Assembly (NCBI RefSeq): GCF_018131075.1
Contig: NZ_JAFCLS010000010.1
Coordinates: 140,304 to 204,303 of the forward strand
DNA: 64,000 nucleotides
From: Bradyrhizobium sp. JYMT SZCCT0428
GTDB lineage: Bacteria; Pseudomonadota; Alphaproteobacteria; Rhizobiales; Xanthobacteraceae
Direction: 5' to 3'
In this document: piece by piece, positions 49,097 to 57,636 of the stretch
How positions within the stretch are numbered: the stretch's first letter is position 1
How the letters are laid out: every line of letters begins with the position of its first letter
Made by a program: the position numbers and the translations under genes
The notes under the pieces: model-generated
Databases searched by the model: none
Seen by the model: the letters and a program-made list of their open reading frames with translations, nothing else
What the model was told of the DNA's origin: nothing

Positions 49097-49111
49097 GCAC
49101 TCACCGCCGCG

Positions 49112-50125
49112 TTAGCCATTGCGGAACGTGTAGGCGTAGCCGTTGATCGCGGGCGCGCCGCCGAGATGGGCGTACAGCACCTTCGATCCCTTGGGGAAAT
49201 AGCCCTTGTTCACGAGATCGATCATGCCCTGCATGGATTTTCCCTCGTAGACCGGGTCGGTGATCATGCCTTCGAGCCGGCCGCAAAGCCGGATTGCTTC
49301 CTTGGTCTCTTCCGAGGGCACGCCATAGGCGGGGTAGGCGTAGTCTTCGATCAGCACGACGTCGTCCTCCACGATCTCCTTGCCCAGTTCAACCAGGGAG
49401 GCCGTGTTGCGGGCGATATCCAGCACCTGGGCCTTGGTTTGGGCCGGGGTGAAGGAGGCGTCGATGCCGATCACCTTGCGCGCGCGGCCGTCCTTGGCAA
49501 ATCCGACCAGCATGCCGGCATGGGTAGAGCCGGTGACGGTGCAGACCACGATATAATCGAAGGCGAAGCCGAGTTCCTTTTCCTGGGCGCGGACCTCTTC
49601 GGCGAAGCCGACATAACCGAGCCCGCCATATTTGTGCACGGACGCGCCCGCCGGGATTGGATAAGGCTTGCCGCCCTTCGCCTTCACGTCCGCGATCGCT
49701 TCTTCCCAGCTCTGGCGAATGCCGATGTCAAATCCTTCATCGACCAGCTGAACGTCGGCGCCCATCACGCGGCTGAGCAGGATGTTGCCGACGCGGTCGT
49801 AGACGGCGTCTTCATGCGGCACCCAGCTTTCCTGCACCAGGCGGCATTTCATGCCGATCTTGGCGGCGACTGCCGCGACCATGCGGGTATGATTGGATTG
49901 CACGCCGCCGATCGAGACCAGCGTATCGGCGTTGGAAGCGATCGCGTCGGGCACGATGTATTCGAGCTTGCGCAGCTTGTTGCCGCCGAAGGCGAGCCCC
50001 GAATTGCAATCCTCGCGCTTGGCGTAGAGTTCGACCTCGCCGCCGAGATGCTCCGTCAGCCGCTCCAGCTTCTCGATATGGGTCGGCCCGAAGGTCAGCG
50101 GATAGCGTTCGAATTTTTCCAGCAT
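49112..50125 (-). CDS. acdS: 1-aminocyclopropane-1-carboxylate deaminase
   Basis: 337 residues, the usual length. PLP enzyme that breaks ACC, the plant ethylene precursor, into 2-oxobutyrate and ammonia, so it lowers ethylene around roots. The PLP Lys lies in [11 protein letters not shown] (about 50), [12 protein letters not shown] follows, and the active-site residues that separate AcdS from D-cysteine desulfhydrase are kept: Tyr/Glu within [11 protein letters not shown], and Leu in YAHLGG. ATG 50125 has GGGGA eight bases upstream. It is divergent from an Lrp-type regulator, as in other rhizobia. Confidence 0.95.
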   Translation of the reverse strand: MLEKFERYPLTFGPTHIEKLERLTEHLGGEVELYAKREDCNSGLAFGGNKLRKLEYIVPDAIASNADTLVSIGGVQSNHTRMVAAVAAKIGMKCRLVQESWVPHEDAVYDRVGNILLSRVMGADVQLVDEGFDIGIRQSWEEAIADVKAKGGKPYPIPAGASVHKYGGLGYVGFAEEVRAQEKELGFAFDYIVVCTVTGSTHAGMLVGFAKDGRARKVIGIDASFTPAQTKAQVLDIARNTASLVELGKEIVEDDVVLIEDYAYPAYGVPSEETKEAIRLCGRLEGMITDPVYEGKSMQGMIDLVNKGYFPKGSKVLYAHLGGAPAINGYAYTFRNG

Positions 50126-50187
50126 GTCGTCATCCCCGTTGATGTCTGATCTCGCGGGAACGCCTATCATCAGACGACGGAAAGGTG

Positions 50188-50216
50188 CTCTCTAAGTTGC
50201 TTCCGAATTTTGAGAG
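50188..50216. promoter_or_regulatory. Imperfect inverted repeat in the acdS-acdR divergent region
   Basis: CTCTCTAA (50188-50195) and TTTGAGAG (50209-50216) are inverted with one mismatch and a 13-base gap. It lies between the two divergent starts and is a possible site for the Lrp-type regulator. Nothing in the sequence proves binding. Confidence 0.4.
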
Positions 50217-50271
50217 ACTGGTTGATCGATGGGTCATAAATGGTATTTTTCGTCCATCTATTGGCAATTTT

Positions 50272-50751
50272 ATGAGAGATTCTTCCGTGAGCACCCAACT
50301 GGACCGCATCGACCTCAAGATGTTGCGTTTGCTGCAGAATAACGGGCGGCTCAGCAATGCCGAGCTGGCCGAAGCGGTCGGGGTCAGCCCGGCTACCTGT
50401 CATCGCCGCACCCAGCGCCTGCTCGACGACGGGTTTGTCAGCACGGTCCGCGCCATGGTGGCGCCGCGCAAGGTCGGCAAGGGTGCGCTGGTCATGGTTG
50501 GCGTCGTGCTGGACCGCTCCACGCCGGAAAGTTTTGCGTCGTTCGAGCGGGCGATCGCGAAACTGAAATTCGTTCTCGACTGCCACCTGGTGGCCGGCGA
50601 TTTCGATTACTTTCTCAAGATCCGCGTCGGCGACATGGAAGATTTCAACCGCATCCATGGCGAGCAGCTGATCGCGCTGCCCGGCGTGCGCCAGACGCGA
50701 ACCTTTTTCGTCATGAAGGAAGTCGTCGACAACGCGCCGCTGGATTTTTGA
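50272..50751 (+). CDS. acdR: Lrp/AsnC-family regulator of ACC deaminase (AcdR-like)
   Basis: 159 residues. N-terminal winged HTH (LDRIDLKMLRLLQNNGRLSN then VGVSPATCHRRTQRL), then a RAM ligand domain (VMVGVVLDRS, GDFDYFLKIRVGD). In related bacteria AcdR activates acdS in response to ACC. Two starts are possible: ATG 50272 without a clear ribosome site, or GTG 50287, which would begin STQLDRID, as many Lrp proteins do. Divergent orientation from acdS strengthens the assignment. Confidence 0.87.
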   Translation: MRDSSVSTQLDRIDLKMLRLLQNNGRLSNAELAEAVGVSPATCHRRTQRLLDDGFVSTVRAMVAPRKVGKGALVMVGVVLDRSTPESFASFERAIAKLKFVLDCHLVAGDFDYFLKIRVGDMEDFNRIHGEQLIALPGVRQTRTFFVMKEVVDNAPLDF

Positions 50752-50763
50752 AAGCGCGCGGGA

Positions 50764-52029
50764 TCACTCGCTTGATTTTTTCGCGCTCGCGCTCTGTTCG
50801 GTCGCCGTGCAGGAAATCAGCAGCGTGAACGCCCTTGCGTTGCGCGCGATGTCGGACGTCTTCAGCTCGGCCTTTGCCTCGACGGCGGTTTGGTAGGGCA
50901 CGACGCTGTTGTCCAGAAAGTCCCGCAGCGCGCCGGTCTTGATCGCGAAATTGATGTTCTCGGGGATGTTGCCGGTCGCCCTGGCAACTTTCAGCGCATT
51001 GAGTTTTGCTGCAACCACTCCGGCGATCGTGCCGCTGGTGTCCAGCAGCGGCCCGCCGCTGTTGCCGGGCTGAACCGCCGCGCTGATCTGCAAGAAGCGG
51101 GTATCGTTCATGATGCCGCTCAGGGAACTGACAATCCCGGTAGTGACCGTGAAATCCGAGGACAACAGGCCGTGGAACGGATAGCCGATTGCAACGACGC
51201 TATCGCCCGAATGGATTGCCTTGCCCTGAATTGTCGCCACTTCCTTGAAGGCGTTCGGCGCCTGCAGCAAGGCCAGATCGTTGGTTTCATCGCTTGAAAC
51301 GAGCCGCAGCTTGACCGGGGCCTCGCCGGTCAAATTTCCGAGGATGTCGCCAACGCAGCCATTGATCACGTGCTGATTGGTGACAACGTGCCCGGTGCTG
51401 ACGACGAAGCCGGTACCCGTTTGGTTGACAGATCTGCCGCCCTTCGGCGGCGCGGCGTTCGATTGTGCCGGCCCGGCCGCCGCGACTTGCTTCGGGGCGA
51501 CCGCGAACTCGCCGGCGGCAGCAACGCCGCCTTTCTTGACGGTAGCCACGCAATTGGCGAGCGCGGGCAACAATTGCGCGGTCTGATCGAGCTTGAACTG
51601 GAAAAGCTGCCCTTGCGTAAAGGCCGTCATCGTCTTGGCCTTGCGGAATTGCGCAATGAGCGCCGAGTTATCCGGCATCGGCACCTGGAGCGTTTTGTCG
51701 GAGAGCGGGACACCATGGACGTTGAATGCCGCCTGACCGTCAAACGTTAGCGCTATCGGGAACGCTTGCGCGTTCGAAAACGCCCATCCGTCGTGGGCAA
51801 ACCCCAGACTCCATCCCGCTTTATTGTCGATCGTGACGGCAAAATAGATGCCGCTGGCGTATTGCGCGCCCGCAGCGCAATGCGTGAAAGCGCCGCTCTG
51901 GTCGTGGGTATAGGCTCCGCCCTTCCAGTTACCGACATTGATGGTGCCATAGGGGCCGCGGGCATCCGAGGTTGAAAGCGAGGCAATCAGGCAGAACGCG
52001 GCAACAATTGCTTTGATAGCAAATTTCAT
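50764..52029 (-). CDS. Exported trypsin-fold (DegP-like) serine protease with unknown N-terminal domain
   Basis: 421 residues. Signal peptide (MKFAIKAIVAAFCLIASLS), then an N-terminal domain of about 170 residues (GPYGTINVGNWKGGAY, FAVTIDNKAGWSL) that I do not recognise, a Pro/Ala linker, and a protease domain with His in NQHVI (about 248), Asp in ETNDLALL and Ser in GNSGGPL (about 345). No PDZ domain is visible, unlike true DegP. It probably acts in the periplasm. ATG 52029 lies at the signal start; longer open frame upstream to 52170 is implausible. Confidence 0.85.
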   Translation of the reverse strand: MKFAIKAIVAAFCLIASLSTSDARGPYGTINVGNWKGGAYTHDQSGAFTHCAAGAQYASGIYFAVTIDNKAGWSLGFAHDGWAFSNAQAFPIALTFDGQAAFNVHGVPLSDKTLQVPMPDNSALIAQFRKAKTMTAFTQGQLFQFKLDQTAQLLPALANCVATVKKGGVAAAGEFAVAPKQVAAAGPAQSNAAPPKGGRSVNQTGTGFVVSTGHVVTNQHVINGCVGDILGNLTGEAPVKLRLVSSDETNDLALLQAPNAFKEVATIQGKAIHSGDSVVAIGYPFHGLLSSDFTVTTGIVSSLSGIMNDTRFLQISAAVQPGNSGGPLLDTSGTIAGVVAAKLNALKVARATGNIPENINFAIKTGALRDFLDNSVVPYQTAVEAKAELKTSDIARNARAFTLLISCTATEQSASAKKSSE

Positions 52030-52215
52030 TTCGATCCACTCAAATGAGCGTCCATCATAAGAGCCGTTGAAATCAAACGGCAAGCGCTGCGCGAATCTTG
52101 AGCGCCGCATCACCGCGACCGGCGCGAAGTGCAGCCAAAGCCCCCACAAGTTCCCATTTTGTTCTTTCAACTCCAGGGTGTCAACCCGGAAATTGGACCA
52201 AGTGGCGCGCGCCGC

Positions 52216-53208
52216 CTACTTCGCTTCGCTGGCCTTGATGCCGGAGCTTTCGACGAGCTTTGCCACCCGTGGCAGGTCGGCGGCGAACAGGCGTGCATGC
52301 GCCTCGGGCGTCAACTCGTTCTCAGGGAATGGCAGGGTGCCGAGCTGCGTCAGCTTCTCCAGCAGCACCGGATCAGCCAGCGCCTTGCGGAGTGCCGAAT
52401 TCAGCGCGCCGACGGTTTCCTTGGGCGTGCCCTTGGCCACGTAGAGGCCATGCCACATCGTGTAGCTGACCTCGGGCATGCCGAGTTCGGCGGTGGTCGG
52501 CACGTCTTTCAACTGTTCCAGCCGTTTTGGCGACGTAATGGCGATGCCGTGCAGCGTTCCGGCTTGAATCTGCGGCAGCGCGTTGGTCACCTGGTCCCAC
52601 AGCAGATCGATCTGCCCGGCCAGCATATCGCCAATCGCCGGACCTGACCCGCGATAAGCCACGACGGTCGGTTTGAAGCCGAGCACATTGCCCATCATCA
52701 CTGCGCACAAGTGACTGTTGGTGCCGATGCCACCATGCGCGAAGTTCGCCTTGTCGCCCTGCGCCTTGATCCACGCCACATAATCCTTGGGTCCCGCGCC
52801 CGGAATGGATTTGCGGCCGATCAGGACCATCGGCGCGTTGTTGACGAGGCCGACCGCCTCGAATGCGGTTGCCGTGTCGTAGCGCAGATTGATGAACAGG
52901 CTGGGCGCCGCCAGCAGCGCGACGTGATTGATCAGGATGGTGGAGCCGTCAGGCGCCGATCGGGCAACGCGGTCGTTGGCCAGCGTGCTGCCGCCTCCGA
53001 CCACGTTCTCGATGATGACGCTCTGGCCGAGCGTGCCCGACATCCGCTCGCCGATGAGACGTGCCACGGTATCGGTGCCGCCGCCTGCCGCATAAGGCAC
53101 TACCAGCGTGATCGTCTTGGAGGGCGATTGCGCTTGGGCCTGCGTCACAAACGCGCCAAGCAAGAGGCCAAAGCCCGTAAGCGCGCTTCTAAAATGCCGA
53201 TTGATCAC
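52216..53208 (-). CDS. Tripartite tricarboxylate transporter substrate-binding protein (Bug family)
   Basis: 330 residues. Signal peptide (FRSALTGFGLLLGAFVTQAQA) then the Bug-type start KTITLVVPYAAGGGTDTVAR, the ligand-loop AQGDKANFAHGG and GIGTNSHL. It captures organic acids in the periplasm. The start is GTG at 53208 with GGGAGGG upstream. The membrane subunits TctA/TctB are absent, as is common for the many orphan Bug proteins of this group. Ligand unknown. Confidence 0.88.
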   Translation of the reverse strand: MINRHFRSALTGFGLLLGAFVTQAQAQSPSKTITLVVPYAAGGGTDTVARLIGERMSGTLGQSVIIENVVGGGSTLANDRVARSAPDGSTILINHVALLAAPSLFINLRYDTATAFEAVGLVNNAPMVLIGRKSIPGAGPKDYVAWIKAQGDKANFAHGGIGTNSHLCAVMMGNVLGFKPTVVAYRGSGPAIGDMLAGQIDLLWDQVTNALPQIQAGTLHGIAITSPKRLEQLKDVPTTAELGMPEVSYTMWHGLYVAKGTPKETVGALNSALRKALADPVLLEKLTQLGTLPFPENELTPEAHARLFAADLPRVAKLVESSGIKASEAK

Positions 53209-53364
53209 GACGGCGTCCCTCCCTGGTTTTTCTTGTCATGCCGCATGTTTGCGGTCGTGAACGCGCTTGCGAAGCCGCACTGCAGCAAGCAGCGCCGCCT
53301 CGCATGGCGTCAGATCATGCTGATTGTGCGTCAGCAAATCAAATACAAAGCGATACAGGAATTC

Positions 53365-54627
53365 CTAATGCGCCGGGCTCAATGTCGGGCGCTGATAGCG
53401 AAGCCATATGACGGCGGCGGCGGCGGCCAGCATCAGCAGCACCGAAAACCAGTTGAGCGGATGCCAGCCCCAGCGATCCTGCAGAAACCCCGCCATGAAG
53501 CTCGACGTCGCGGTGGTGCTGAACACCAGGAGATCGTTGAGCGCCTGGGTCTTGCCGCGCTCGCTCGGGCGGTAGCAAGTCGTCACGACAGTCGTGGCGC
53601 CGACGAACAGGAAATTCCAGCCGACGCCGTTGACCGTGAGGGCGATCCGGAAATTCCATTCGGTCAGCCCGGCGAGCGCGGCAGCAACGCCGGCCAGCAT
53701 CAGCGCGACGCCCCAGGCCATCACAGTCGTGGCGCCGTACCGGTTGATCAGATTGCCGGTGAAGAACGACGGCACGAACATGCCGAGCACATGCATGAAG
53801 ATGACCCAGTGGGCTTCCGCATGCGGAAACCCGCAGCCGACGATCGCCAGCGGCGACGCGCTCATGATGAAGGACATCGTGCCGAACGCCAGCATGCCGG
53901 CGATGACTGAGGCGATGAAGCGCGGCTGGCTGGCAATCACCCACAGGGGACGCGGAGGCGCTGCGACCTCCGCGGCACCGGCGGCCGACGCCGCCGTCGC
54001 GAGCGAGGGGAAAGTGATGAAGGACATTACGGTGAAGACGATCACATGCAGGCCGAGGATGGCGGCATAGGTCGCAAGATACAGCGGCATCACCAGATCG
54101 TGCGTCACGCGCACGAGGCTGGGGCCGATCACCGCAGCGGCGACGCCGCCGGCCGTGACCCACGAGATCGCCTTGGCGCGGTAATGGATCGGCACCAATT
54201 CCGCCGCGGCAAACCGGTACATCTGCAGGCAGGCTACCGCGTAGCCGAGGATGAGACCGCCGGCGCACATGACGGCAAAGTTCGCGGTGTACAGTCCGGT
54301 ACACATGATGATGGCGCCGGCCATGCCGAACAGCGAGCCGACGCGAAAGCCGATGCTGCGGCCGACCCGCTGCATCAGGAGCGCCGCCGGGAATACCCAG
54401 ATCATGACGCCGAGGTGCTGCATCGTGACCGGCAGGTTGGCGAGCTCGGGATGGTGATAGAAGGTGATGACGGACAGCCCCGTCGCCGCAAACATCATGG
54501 TGTTGCAGGACTGGCCGACCGCCTGGCAGCCTGCCAGCAGCAGGAGGTTGCGACGCGCGCGCCGGTCGAGATCCTGCGCGGGATCCGCTTCCGGCTTGAG
54601 CCCTGATTGGGGGTTCAGTGCATCCAT
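53365..54627 (-). CDS. MFS transporter, 12-helix
   Basis: 420 residues, 12 hydrophobic segments. Cytosolic N-terminus of about 30 residues (MDALNPQSGLKPEADPAQ), helices starting LLLLAGCQAVGQ, and the MFS loop-2/3 variant MQRVGRSIGFRVGSLFGMAGA. The family cannot be set more closely; drug or metabolite efflux is likely. ATG 54627 is preferred over an in-frame start at 54690 because the extra residues are Arg-rich without family support; no clear ribosome site precedes it. Confidence 0.85.
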   Translation of the reverse strand: MDALNPQSGLKPEADPAQDLDRRARRNLLLLAGCQAVGQSCNTMMFAATGLSVITFYHHPELANLPVTMQHLGVMIWVFPAALLMQRVGRSIGFRVGSLFGMAGAIIMCTGLYTANFAVMCAGGLILGYAVACLQMYRFAAAELVPIHYRAKAISWVTAGGVAAAVIGPSLVRVTHDLVMPLYLATYAAILGLHVIVFTVMSFITFPSLATAASAAGAAEVAAPPRPLWVIASQPRFIASVIAGMLAFGTMSFIMSASPLAIVGCGFPHAEAHWVIFMHVLGMFVPSFFTGNLINRYGATTVMAWGVALMLAGVAAALAGLTEWNFRIALTVNGVGWNFLFVGATTVVTTCYRPSERGKTQALNDLLVFSTTATSSFMAGFLQDRWGWHPLNWFSVLLMLAAAAAVIWLRYQRPTLSPAH

Positions 54628-54831
54628 TATTGTTTTTTGCCCAACAGACCTCGGGAGACGTCGCGCGTCGCCGAGCGCGCGAGGCCGCACGTCACCTTCT
54701 CTAGGAAAAATCGCTCCCGCTCAAGGCCAAGGCGGAAGATTTTGCTGCCCAGGCCCGCATGGGAGGCATGAAAATCCCCTGGGCGTTGCTGACCCGGCGA
54801 AATCGCGTAAGCTATGCGGCAGGGGAAACGA

Positions 54832-55854
54832 ATGTCCGATGATCTGAAATTCACGGTCCAGCGTCCGCCGGCCTATGGCGAATTGACCGACGTGCTGCCC
54901 GGATTGTTCTGGGTGCGGCTGCCGATGCCGACGATTCCCAATCACGTCAATTGCTGGCTGCTCGACGACGGTCCGGGATGGACGCTGGTCGATTGCGGGC
55001 TGAACACCGACGACAGTTTTGAGATCTGGGACAAGCTCTGGCGCGGGCTATTGCGCGCCCGCCCGCTGCAGAACCTCACCTTCACGCATGCCCATCTCGA
55101 TCATTTCGGCCTCGCCGGATATCTGGTGAAGGAATTGAAATGCACGGTGCGCATGCCGCTTGCCGAATGGCTCAGTGGCTGGAAGATGTGGCATGAGCGC
55201 GAAGACGGTCCGGACGAGCATTTTGCCGCCTTCATGAAGCGGAACGGCGCCTCCGACGAGGACGCCGCCGGGATCATCCAGGCGCAGCGCCCATCGAAAT
55301 ATCCTGGCCTGCGGCCGCCGCGCGAATTCATTCGCATCCGGGACGGCGATGTGATCGCCATGGGGAAGCGCGAGTGGCTGACGATCACGGCGGGCGGCCA
55401 TTCGCCCGAGCATGCGATGTTCTATTGCGAGAGCGACAAGCTCCTGATCGCCGGCGACCAGATCCTGTCGCACATGGCGCCGTCGGTGATCGTGCCGTCG
55501 GCGCAGCCGGAAGCCAACCCGATGAAGGAGTATCTGGAGGCGCTGACGCGGCTCGAGGCGCTGTCGCCGGATACCCTGGTGCTGCCGTCGCACGGCCTGC
55601 CGTTTCGCGGACTGCATGCCCGGCTGGCACGGCTGCGCGAACATCACCAGGCGCGGCTCGACGACGTGGCATCCGTCGTGTCAGGCAAGACGAATGCGTT
55701 CGCGATCGCGCAGGAAGTTTTTCCGCGGGTGCTGTACGCCAATCCGCGCCAGGCTTTTGGCGAGTCGCTCGCGCATCTGAACATGCTGGCTTCGATTGGC
55801 AGGTTGACGCGCGATGTCGATGCTAATGGTGCGATCAGCTTCGCACCGGCGTAA
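54832..55854 (+). CDS. MBL-fold metallo-hydrolase
   Basis: 340 residues. Beta-lactamase-like fold with THAHLDHFG (the HxHxDH zinc motif) at about residue 86, further metal ligands at GGHSPEHAMFY (about 190) and GDQIL, and a C-terminal His in SHGLPF. No signal peptide, so it is probably cytosolic. The C-terminal extension (about 270-340) is helical and may be a winged-helix-like domain of this subgroup. AGGGGA stands six bases before ATG 54832. Hydrolysis of a thioester or lactone-type bond is likely; the substrate is not known. Confidence 0.9.
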   Translation: MSDDLKFTVQRPPAYGELTDVLPGLFWVRLPMPTIPNHVNCWLLDDGPGWTLVDCGLNTDDSFEIWDKLWRGLLRARPLQNLTFTHAHLDHFGLAGYLVKELKCTVRMPLAEWLSGWKMWHEREDGPDEHFAAFMKRNGASDEDAAGIIQAQRPSKYPGLRPPREFIRIRDGDVIAMGKREWLTITAGGHSPEHAMFYCESDKLLIAGDQILSHMAPSVIVPSAQPEANPMKEYLEALTRLEALSPDTLVLPSHGLPFRGLHARLARLREHHQARLDDVASVVSGKTNAFAIAQEVFPRVLYANPRQAFGESLAHLNMLASIGRLTRDVDANGAISFAPA

Positions 55855-55860
55855 CACAAC

Positions 55861-57249
55861 GTGCCTTCAGCAACCGAGCCGAATTCTCGCAACCCATCAG
55901 CCCGCCTGCTTCACTCGAAGGGGTGGCAGATCGCGATGATCGGGCTGGGCACGGCGACGGCGCAACTCGACACGTCAGTCAATATTGCCTTCCCTGCCAT
56001 CACCCGCGGCTTCGAACTTTCGATCGGCGACATCCAGTGGGTGGTGATCTGCTACGTCCTGACCTACGCCAGCCTGCTGCTGGCGCTCGGGCGCATCGGC
56101 GACACCATCGGCCACGCGGTCGTCTACCGGGCCGGCCTGATCTGCAGCGCGGTGGCGTTGCTGCTGGTCAGCTGTGCGCCCAGCTACGGCGCGATGCTGG
56201 TGTTTCGCTGCCTGCAGGGGATCGGGGCGGCACTGGTGATGAGCTGCGGCGTGGCACTGGTGACGTCGCTCTACGGCGAGGAGCGACGCAGCCGGGCGCT
56301 CGGCATCTATACAATGATGATGGCATTGGGCTGGATGCTCGGTCCCCTGCTCGGCGGCGCTTTGACGGCGATCTGGGATTGGCCTGCGGTTTTCTGGTTC
56401 CGGATTCCCATCGCGATCGCGGCGCTGCTGCTGCTCCGCGGCCTGCCCATGGCGCCGCCGCGCCTGACAAGCGAACGCTTTGACATTCTGAGCGGCATCG
56501 CATTGGCGCTGGGCCTGGTGACCATGCTGATGGCGATCAACCGCATCAGAGAGTTCTCGGCCGTCTGGCTCGGATTGTTATCCGTCGTGGCGTTTGCAGG
56601 TTTTACTTTCCGCCAATCCCGCGCGGAACGTCCGATCATCGCAATGGACGTACTCAAACTCCCGGGCTTTGCGCTGCTCAATCTCGTCAGCGTGCTGGCC
56701 AATCTCGCAGCCTTTTCGGTCTGGCTCCTGGTGCCCTATTATCTGGCACGAATGCCCGGCTACACTCTGATGGAGGGTGGCGCCATCCTGGCCGCTGGCG
56801 CGGCCGGCGCTGCACTGGCAGCGCCGATCGGTGGCCGTCTCACCGGGCGGCTATTCTCATCGGAGCGGCTGGCCATCGCAGGTGCCGCCATCATTGGCGC
56901 CGGGCTTCTGCTGCTGGGCGCATGGACGGCGCAGACCCCGACAGCGCTGCGGGTGACAGGGCTGATCGTGCAGGGTATCGGCCTCGGCCTGTTCCAGCTC
57001 GCCTATTCGGACATCGTGACGGCAACCCTTCCGCTGACGGAGCGCGGCGTTGCCGGCAGCCTGGCGCTGCTCACGAGAACGCTCGGCACGGTGACCGCGG
57101 CATCGGTTTTCTTTCTGGTGTTCGAAATCCTGCAAGCGACGCACGGCTTCTTTGAAGCCTTCCAGCAGACGTTTCAGCTGGCAGCGGTACTGGCATTTGT
57201 CGCGGCGGGGCTGTTGATGCTTGCACCGCGCAAGATCGGCAAGGCGTAG
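55861..57249 (+). CDS. MFS transporter, DHA2-type 14-helix drug exporter
   Basis: 462 residues. LDTSVNIAFPAITRGFELS early in the chain and RIGDTIGHAVVYRAGL mark the first two helices of the EmrB/QacA class, and about 14 hydrophobic segments can be counted. The GTG start at 55861 follows the MBL gene stop by six bases; no clear ribosome site, so translation may depend on coupling. It is probably an efflux pump. The two genes form one transcription unit, hinting that the hydrolase and pump act on the same compound. Confidence 0.85.
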   Translation: MPSATEPNSRNPSARLLHSKGWQIAMIGLGTATAQLDTSVNIAFPAITRGFELSIGDIQWVVICYVLTYASLLLALGRIGDTIGHAVVYRAGLICSAVALLLVSCAPSYGAMLVFRCLQGIGAALVMSCGVALVTSLYGEERRSRALGIYTMMMALGWMLGPLLGGALTAIWDWPAVFWFRIPIAIAALLLLRGLPMAPPRLTSERFDILSGIALALGLVTMLMAINRIREFSAVWLGLLSVVAFAGFTFRQSRAERPIIAMDVLKLPGFALLNLVSVLANLAAFSVWLLVPYYLARMPGYTLMEGGAILAAGAAGAALAAPIGGRLTGRLFSSERLAIAGAAIIGAGLLLLGAWTAQTPTALRVTGLIVQGIGLGLFQLAYSDIVTATLPLTERGVAGSLALLTRTLGTVTAASVFFLVFEILQATHGFFEAFQQTFQLAAVLAFVAAGLLMLAPRKIGKA

Positions 57250-57255
57250 ACACGC

Positions 57256-57372
57256 TCAATCCGGCGACACCAGCAGCCACGCCAAATAGCCGTAATAGCC
57301 GGTCGCGCCCAGCGCGATGGCGAGCGCAAGGCCGGCGATGAACTCGGTCGTGGCAGACTTCGACGCCTTCAT
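57256..57372 (-). CDS. Small membrane protein, hypothetical
   Basis: 38 residues (MKASKSATTEFIAGL, one hydrophobic segment LALAIALGATGYYGYLAWLLV, then SPD). It has codon use like its neighbours and a clean single helix, which favours a real gene. There is no strong ribosome site before the ATG at 57372, and an extended N-terminus is possible. It lies downstream of the tRNA-like half site on the same strand. I do not recognise the family. Confidence 0.45.
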   Translation of the reverse strand: MKASKSATTEFIAGLALAIALGATGYYGYLAWLLVSPD

Positions 57373-57425
57373 CCGCCAATAAGACGAATGCTCCGGCGTT
57401 GGTTCCGAAGCGCAAGCGAAGGCGG

Positions 57426-57440
57426 GTGGCGGAGAGAGTG
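57426..57440 (-). other. Putative attachment half-site: 3' end of a tRNA gene (tRNA-Ser type)
   Basis: The minus strand reads CCACTCTCTCCGCCA: the end of a T-stem, a 7-base acceptor strand TCTCTCC, discriminator G and CCA. It fits the 3' end of a serine tRNA as known from alphaproteobacteria, but the rest of the tRNA is missing on the element side. That is what remains when an element integrates into a tRNA 3' end. The intact tRNA should lie at the far end of the element, outside the window. Confidence 0.5.
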
Positions 57441-57636
57441 GCCGCCTTCTTAGCGTTCGGCAAGCCCCGAAGAGGCCCGAATAAGACCGGCGGCAAGACT
57501 ACAAAAACCCTTGCGCTGCAGTGATTTCCGCCCTTGCAGTCCCCCGTTTTTGCCCGATATTGGTCGGTAGGCACCGGCACGGCTGAGCCGGGAGTCGAGC
57601 CGGGGGTCTGGAACCGAGGCGGGAAGGGCAATTGCG

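Noticed and set aside
57426..57515. An intact tRNA-Ser gene at the element border
   Set aside because: Only the last 15 bases of a tRNA are present; no anticodon arm or T-loop follows.
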